Shown here: piece by piece, positions 60,501-64,000 of the stretch
Position numbering within the stretch: position 1 is the first letter of the stretch
Layout of the letters: each line of letters begins with the position of its first letter
DNA from: Verrucomicrobia bacterium Tous-C9LFEB
GTDB lineage: Bacteria; Acidobacteriota; Terriglobia; Terriglobales; Acidobacteriaceae
DNA: 64,000 nucleotides
Assembly (NCBI GenBank): GCA_903970445.1
Contig: CAJCIP010000065.1
Coordinates: 1 to 64,000, forward strand
Reading direction: 5' to 3'
Notes under the pieces: generated by a model
What the model saw: the letters and a program-made list of their open reading frames with translations, nothing else
Databases searched by the model: none
Told to the model about the DNA's origin: nothing
Translations under genes and position numbers: made by a program

Positions 60501-61248
60501 CTATGAAGACTCCATCGCCGCTTCGCACTTCAACGCTCTCACTGTGAATGCACGTAAGCGGCTGCAGAGCGGCATCTCCTTACAGGCCACGTACCAGTAT
60601 GCACACTCGATTGACGATGCTTCGAGCTTCGGTGGCACGAGCAACACGTCTTCCATCCAGAACGATGCGCGCCTGGACCTCGAACGCTCCAACTCCAGCT
60701 TCGACGTGCGCCACAGGCTCACCGGCAACTGGATCTACGAGCTCCCTGTCGGCCCCAACCGGCGCTTCCTGAACAAAGGCGGCTTCATGGCCGCCGCGCT
60801 CGATGGCTTCTCTATTAGCGGCAACTTCACTTTTGCCTCGGGCAGCTATTTCACGCCGAGCTACCAGACCACCGCTGCGGAAATCGCTGCCGGCGGCAAC
60901 TACACGCTTCGTCCCGATCGCGACTTCTCGCAGCCGCTCCATGGCTCCGGCACGTTGGGAAACTTCTTCAACAAGAACGCCTTCGTTGCGCCGCCTCCCG
61001 ATCAATACGGCACGGCCTCGCGCTACTCCATCGAAGGCCCAGGCCAGGTGCTCGTCAGCGCAGCTCTTTCGCGAACCGTAAAGCTCGGCGATACGCGCTC
61101 GTTCGAAGGCCGCATGCAGGCCTCGAACGTGTTCAATACCGTGCAGTACAACGGCATCGACACCGTGCTGAGTTCAGCAACCTTCGGCCGCGTGACAGGC
61201 GCGGCAGCGATGCGGCAAATCCAGTTCACCGGAAGGTACAGGTTCTAA
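57553..61248 (+). CDS. Oar-like TonB-dependent receptor with Gly-rich insertions
   Basis: ATG 57553 gives about 1231 residues and puts a signal segment ('LKFTAALLLACPLACSQTP') near the start. A longer frame from 57418 overlaps the previous gene and is rejected. A carboxypeptidase-regulatory domain follows ('GTVRGKVVAGAPGKPGSTPLPGVAITATNTLTGRKYTTATDIDGAYAMAIPRNGRYVIRAELAGF'). A long plug-like insert has two very Gly-rich runs (at ~58395-58465 and ~59075-59115 in DNA). The barrel ends 'GAAAMRQIQFTGRYRF'. The usual 'LPLNGRNF' plug phrase is absent. It starts 19 bases after the DUF5666 gene. Confidence 0.88.
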   Translation: MRLRTYPEAAVSAEQEHRRACLKFTAALLLACPLACSQTPATTSATSVPSTLQSTPTSTNTAAVQGGTVRGKVVAGAPGKPGSTPLPGVAITATNTLTGRKYTTATDIDGAYAMAIPRNGRYVIRAELAGFASATLEVVITGEDTQAIAKASDFGLELASRAAAAEAAATAASTGANLRRGLQNLGLTSGLSEDTENASAASGGNTGAAMPSMSGLGDTAGSSDNAIAISGQTGSTNALANFSEDEMRQRVEDGVAQARASGMLPQGVDPTNAIVGVLGGMMGGGGFGGPGSGGGRGGRGGGGGGAFRNFDPTQLHGGLNYSGDFSELDSAPWSATLLPQRNTTYARNTFGATLAGSPYIPGLTKPNPKQFVFLNANVTKNTSPVVYNEVVPTALERGDIDPVNNPNGNAILTGLTQTVSGMSVPTPIYDPTTGNTQTFANNVIPRARLSPQALYILQHYYPEPNVPNAGPQDYNYNATTVTGTNTANLSMRYVRSLGSNASSPFGLGGGGRGGGGGGGRRNGNSNAPPTLRQSINANFSYTHSASDQREPILALGGASSSEGYNVGVGYTIGYGRLSNNATLTWNRSDAETRNYFTDTPINPAGSSAIDVPSQGAVGAHPNFYNGLPTASITNFLSVVNVNPSLSVGQTISFSDFVSWRHLKHNYRFGLDVRRVHQDSLGGTNPLGTFQFSGFNTESSMDQGCSTGALTNCPSTSQTVSGAGFADFLLGLPQQTTIQAALNKVYLRENVLDYYLQDDFRVRNGITLNYGVRWEYFGPFYEKNDRLANLTGVTSGTTSVGCVTPSGLNQQTAAGTLNCTASDTRSLIHPDRSMYSPRFAVAWRPSSKSIWLKETVIRSGYGINYNTGQFATFGRLLAYEPPFAISQNNLLSTPGNVTGCTNANLTFASGFNCSGILHQNSFGVDPNYRLGLVQVYNADIQRTLPWGVVMNLGYNGSKGSDLDVTRAPNHTFNKVTTPDAVAFRYEDSIAASHFNALTVNARKRLQSGISLQATYQYAHSIDDASSFGGTSNTSSIQNDARLDLERSNSSFDVRHRLTGNWIYELPVGPNRRFLNKGGFMAAALDGFSISGNFTFASGSYFTPSYQTTAAEIAAGGNYTLRPDRDFSQPLHGSGTLGNFFNKNAFVAPPPDQYGTASRYSIEGPGQVLVSAALSRTVKLGDTRSFEGRMQASNVFNTVQYNGIDTVLSSATFGRVTGAAAMRQIQFTGRYRF

Positions 61249-61250
61249 CG

Positions 61251-63440
61251 ATGCGAAACTTATCCTTCGCGCGATTGCTCGCTGGACCTCCCATCGCAGC
61301 GGCGCTGTGCTTTGCAACACTCACGCTCCGCGGGCAGCAGTCCGCAACGCAGGCGCAAGACCAATCCGGCTACCGCATCAGCGTCAACACCAACATCGTG
61401 CTCACCAACGTTGTCGTGCGCGACAAAAAGACCGGGGCCGTCGTGAAGGGGTTGAAGGAAAGCGACTTCACCATTCTTGAAAACGGCAAGCCGCAAAAGC
61501 TCGCGAGCTTTGACTTCCAGACTGTGGATGATGCCGCTGTGCTCGCAGAAAAGAACACCGTCAGCGGCAAGGCCACCATCGCCGATCTGCTCGAACGCAA
61601 CATGGCTGCCAACCCGCAGCAGCTACGCGATCACCGCCTGATCGTTTTCTTCTTCGACCTCAGCTCCATGCAGGATGAAGACGTCGACCGCGCCGTTGAT
61701 TCAGCACAAAAATATGTGCGTGAGCAGATGCAGCCCGCTGACCTCGTCGCGCTCGTGAGCCTCGGCACCGGCCTGCGCATGGATCAGGACTTCACTGCCG
61801 ACAAACCATCGCTGCTTCGCGGCCTCGAGGCATATAACGGCTCGAACTCCGACGGCTTTGGCGCGGGTACAACCGGCACGGCTGAAGGCACAAGCGACGA
61901 TGCTTCCAGCTTCGTCACCGACGACACCGAATACAACAACCTCAACACTGATCGCGAACTCTTCGCTATTCGTCAGATAGCGCAATCGCTGGAACGCGTC
62001 GACCAGCACAAATCGATGCTGTATTTTTCTGGAGGCCTCTCGCGCAACGGCATCGAGAATCAGGCAAGCCTGCGCGCTGCAACCAACGAAGCCGCGAAGG
62101 CTAACATGGCGATTTACTCCGTAGACACACGCGGTCTGCAGGCCATCAACCCGGTCGGCGATGCGAGCAGCGGCAGCCTGCGCGGCACATCCGCGTACAA
62201 CGGAGCCGCAACGCAATCAGCGTTCAACTCTAACTTCACGTCGCAGGAGACGCTCGCCACACTCTCAGCCGACACCGGCGGCAAAGCATTCTTCGACTCC
62301 AACGACTTCGGCCCTGCGTTCCAACAGGTGCAGCGCGACACCGAGGCGTACTACATCCTCGGCTTCCACTCCACCGACCAGCGCCGCGACGGCACCTATC
62401 GCCACCTCACGATCAAGCTCAACCGCTCTGACGCGAAGCTGGAATACCGTCCCGGCTACTATGGCCCCGCCGACTTCCAGCACCAGAAAACAGAAGACCG
62501 CGAACTCGCGCTCACCGAACAGATGCGCAGCGATCTTCCCGCAACCGACGTCAGCCTCTACCTCCAGGCGCTCTACTTCCGCCAGGGCGATGGAGCGCAC
62601 GACAACCTGTTCTTCATCCCGGTCAGCGTCATCGTGCCCGGCTCGCAAATTCCGTTCGTCAAGAACGGTGATAGCGCCCGCGGTAAAGAGACAGACAAGG
62701 CATCACTCGACATCCTCGGCCAGGTGCGCAACGGGCAGGGAATCGCCGTCGGCAACATTCGAGATACCGTGAAGCTTGCGCTCGACCAGTCGCAGCAGGT
62801 GCAACGCAAGAATATTCAATACTCCACCGGCTTCTCGCTCGCGCCCGGACACTATCATCTGAAGTTCGTCGTCCGCGAAAACCAGACCGGGAACATGGGC
62901 AGCTTCGAAACCGACCTGAACGTGCCGGATTGGAAGAAGACGCCGCTCAAGCTCAGCTCGGTTGTGATGGCGAGCCAGCGCACACCGAACACTGCAAAGA
63001 ACACGCGCAATCCGCTGGTGCGAGACGGACAGGAGTTCGTGCCCAACGTCGCGCACATCTTCCGCCAGGACCAGCACCTGTATTTTCTCTACGAGCTTTA
63101 CGACCCGTCTAAGCAAAAGAACGCGCCCGATCCCGCTGCTTCACCCGGTCTGGGTCGTCGCGAAGGCGGGCCGGTACATGTGCTCACGAGTATCGAATTC
63201 CTCTCTGGCGGTAGCAAAGTTTATGAGACACCGCTTGTCACCGCCGATGCGATCAACGATCCCACGCGTGGTGCAGTGTCGTTCCAATTCGACATCCCAC
63301 TCGCGCAGCTCAAGCCCGGCAGCTACATCTGCCAGGTGAACGTGATCGACGACGCAGGCGGCAGCTTCACGTTCCCACGCATGGCGTTACGCATTGCCGG
63401 CTCAGCGGCATCGCCCCCTAGCCTGTCGCCGGGGCAGTAA
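61251..63440 (+). CDS. VWFA-related Acidobacterial domain protein
   Basis: The 729-residue exported protein has an N-terminal signal segment ending 'LRGQQS'. The typical acidobacterial lead is 'ISVNTNIVLTNVVVRDKKTGAVVKGLKESDFTILENGKPQKLASFDF', then a von Willebrand A-like domain (about 125-310: 'RLIVFFFDLSSMQDEDVDRAVDSAQKYVREQMQPADLVALVSLGTGLRMDQDFTAD' and 'MLYFSGGLSRNGIENQASLRAATNEAAKANMAIYSVDTRGL'). A beta-rich C-terminal part follows. The metal-site motif reads DLSSM, a variant of DxSxS. It begins two bases after the receptor stop, so the two are coupled. Probably an envelope adhesion or binding partner of that receptor. Confidence 0.92.
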   Translation: MRNLSFARLLAGPPIAAALCFATLTLRGQQSATQAQDQSGYRISVNTNIVLTNVVVRDKKTGAVVKGLKESDFTILENGKPQKLASFDFQTVDDAAVLAEKNTVSGKATIADLLERNMAANPQQLRDHRLIVFFFDLSSMQDEDVDRAVDSAQKYVREQMQPADLVALVSLGTGLRMDQDFTADKPSLLRGLEAYNGSNSDGFGAGTTGTAEGTSDDASSFVTDDTEYNNLNTDRELFAIRQIAQSLERVDQHKSMLYFSGGLSRNGIENQASLRAATNEAAKANMAIYSVDTRGLQAINPVGDASSGSLRGTSAYNGAATQSAFNSNFTSQETLATLSADTGGKAFFDSNDFGPAFQQVQRDTEAYYILGFHSTDQRRDGTYRHLTIKLNRSDAKLEYRPGYYGPADFQHQKTEDRELALTEQMRSDLPATDVSLYLQALYFRQGDGAHDNLFFIPVSVIVPGSQIPFVKNGDSARGKETDKASLDILGQVRNGQGIAVGNIRDTVKLALDQSQQVQRKNIQYSTGFSLAPGHYHLKFVVRENQTGNMGSFETDLNVPDWKKTPLKLSSVVMASQRTPNTAKNTRNPLVRDGQEFVPNVAHIFRQDQHLYFLYELYDPSKQKNAPDPAASPGLGRREGGPVHVLTSIEFLSGGSKVYETPLVTADAINDPTRGAVSFQFDIPLAQLKPGSYICQVNVIDDAGGSFTFPRMALRIAGSAASPPSLSPGQ

Positions 63441-63560
63441 GCGTCCCACGCATCGCGTCCGAGACGTGAAGTGCTCGCGTCTGCACAATGAGGCTTTGGC
63501 TCTTCAGGCGGCGGCATCCTGCGATCCACATCTCAACAGCCGAGAATTGGACACCAGCCC

Positions 63561-63602
63561 CTCGTCACTTACCCAAAGGCAGCTGTTCGGGTAAGTGACG
63601 AG
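63561..63602. terminator. Perfect 14-base inverted repeat between convergent genes
   Basis: CTCGTCACTTACCC (63561-63574) and GGGTAAGTGACGAG (63589-63602) pair perfectly around a 14-base loop. It lies between the VWFA gene and the convergent AHSA1 gene and probably ends transcripts from both sides. It has no T-run and could instead be a binding site or a small mobile palindrome. Confidence 0.5.
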
Positions 63603-63615
63603 AAGCGCGCTCTCA

Positions 63616-64000
63616 CTAAGCTTTCGCCAGTTCCGCAACGACTGCGGCAACTTTATCGAGTATTTCGTTCCAGCCTTCCACTTGACCGCTCTTCGTTGCT
63701 TCCTCCATCGTTTCATTGCCAATGAGGGTGAGCTTCGTCTGCCCGTTTCCGAGATCTTCAAAGAGGGTCACGTCGTACGCGCCGTCTATGGCCTCATGTT
63801 CCATTCCGTATTCCGCGGGCTTAACCTTGTTGCCCTTCGAGTCGGAAAAGTACATCGAGGAAACGATCTTCTCGTGCGGAACAATCTCGTGGTACTCGAT
63901 CCCGTTCCAGAACTCCTGCCCATCCGGCGACTTCATGCAGAGGAGAGACTTCCCGCCAACGCGAAAATCTATCTGGCAAGCGGGCGACGAAAAGCCCTTC
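63616..64000 (-). CDS. AHSA1/SRPBCC-domain protein, partial
   Basis: The visible C-terminal ~128 residues read through the window's right edge without a start. Upstream of Met at 63936 the frame continues as 'SSPACQIDFRVGGKSLLCM', then 'KSPDGQEFWNGIEYHEIVPHEKIVSSMYFSD', 'VTLFEDLGNGQTKLTLIGNETMEEATKSGQVEGWNEILDKVAAVVAELAKA'. This is the activator-of-Hsp90-ATPase-1-like branch of the START/SRPBCC fold, a hydrophobic-ligand pocket with no general known function. The N-terminus lies outside the window. Confidence 0.85.
   Translation of the reverse strand, partial: KGFSSPACQIDFRVGGKSLLCMKSPDGQEFWNGIEYHEIVPHEKIVSSMYFSDSKGNKVKPAEYGMEHEAIDGAYDVTLFEDLGNGQTKLTLIGNETMEEATKSGQVEGWNEILDKVAAVVAELAKA

Overview
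The window looks like a chromosomal segment of an acidobacterium of the Acidobacteriaceae/Terriglobales type (Terriglobus, Granulicella, Edaphobacter or a relative). This is inferred from gene content, not from a search. The clues are two very large Oar-like TonB-dependent receptors that start with a carboxypeptidase-regulatory-like domain, a 'VWFA-related Acidobacterial' protein, a winged-helix/beta-propeller regulator, a FecR/DUF6600 protein, DUF5666 and DUF2934 proteins, a short cysteine/histidine protein beginning MPEPTKRFQC, and moderately high GC. No ribosomal RNA, CRISPR array or phage structural gene is present. The only tRNA seen is tRNA-Ser(UGA).

Layout. Bases 1-3010 are an accessory patch. 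An orphan RHS-core tail and two small membrane proteins lie between two ~293-base direct repeats (about 95% identical by eye) that carry the start of a cysteine/histidine-motif gene, with REP-like palindromes next to them. From about 3.5 kb the window is mostly chromosomal core with lineage-specific genes in between: infC (possible AUC start), a secreted carboxypeptidase-regulatory-like protein, tgt, an LprI-like protein, then an ECF sigma/anti-sigma operon whose last product carries a seven-residue Gly-Gln repeat. At 10.3-14 kb a cytochrome c converges, across a long tandem/inverted repeat, on a GMC oxidoreductase and an alpha/beta-hydrolase fused to a gluconate-2-dehydrogenase subunit-3-like domain. 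At 14.4-22.5 kb a CadC-like regulator is divergent from a TonB receptor and a GH13 amylase, which suggests alpha-glucan use.

From 22.6 to 38.9 kb: tRNA-Ser, DUF6600, thiE, sthA, a ROK protein, mutM, an APC permease, Fic, purA, a monooxygenase, a lipoprotein, a HIT protein, rpsA and a Gfo/Idh/MocA oxidoreductase. From 39 to 49.5 kb: a MerR/TipAS regulator, a GGDEF-EAL protein, a class C beta-lactamase-like hydrolase, a blaI-M56-TonB operon with visible operator dyads, and rnr. From 49.8 to 64 kb: a 62-residue secreted peptide, three membrane proteins, a YXWGXW protein, a KdsC-like phosphatase, yraN, pyrG, a DUF2934 protein with a histone-like tail, a tight DUF5666-Oar receptor-VWFA cluster, and a partial AHSA1/SRPBCC gene cut by the window end.

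Several start codons were moved inward from the longest open frame, because a ribosome-binding site or an obligatory N-terminus decides them (mutM GTG with catalytic Pro2, pyrG GTG, the anti-sigma factor, KdsC, the MerR regulator, the YXWGXW protein and others). The most unusual items are the repeat-flanked RHS island, the hydrolase/subunit-3 fusion beside a GMC enzyme and a cytochrome c, the sigma-factor operon with the Gly-Gln repeat protein, the large repeat between two convergent genes, and the paired CTAA/TTAG dyads at the blaI promoter. All functions are by motif recognition only.
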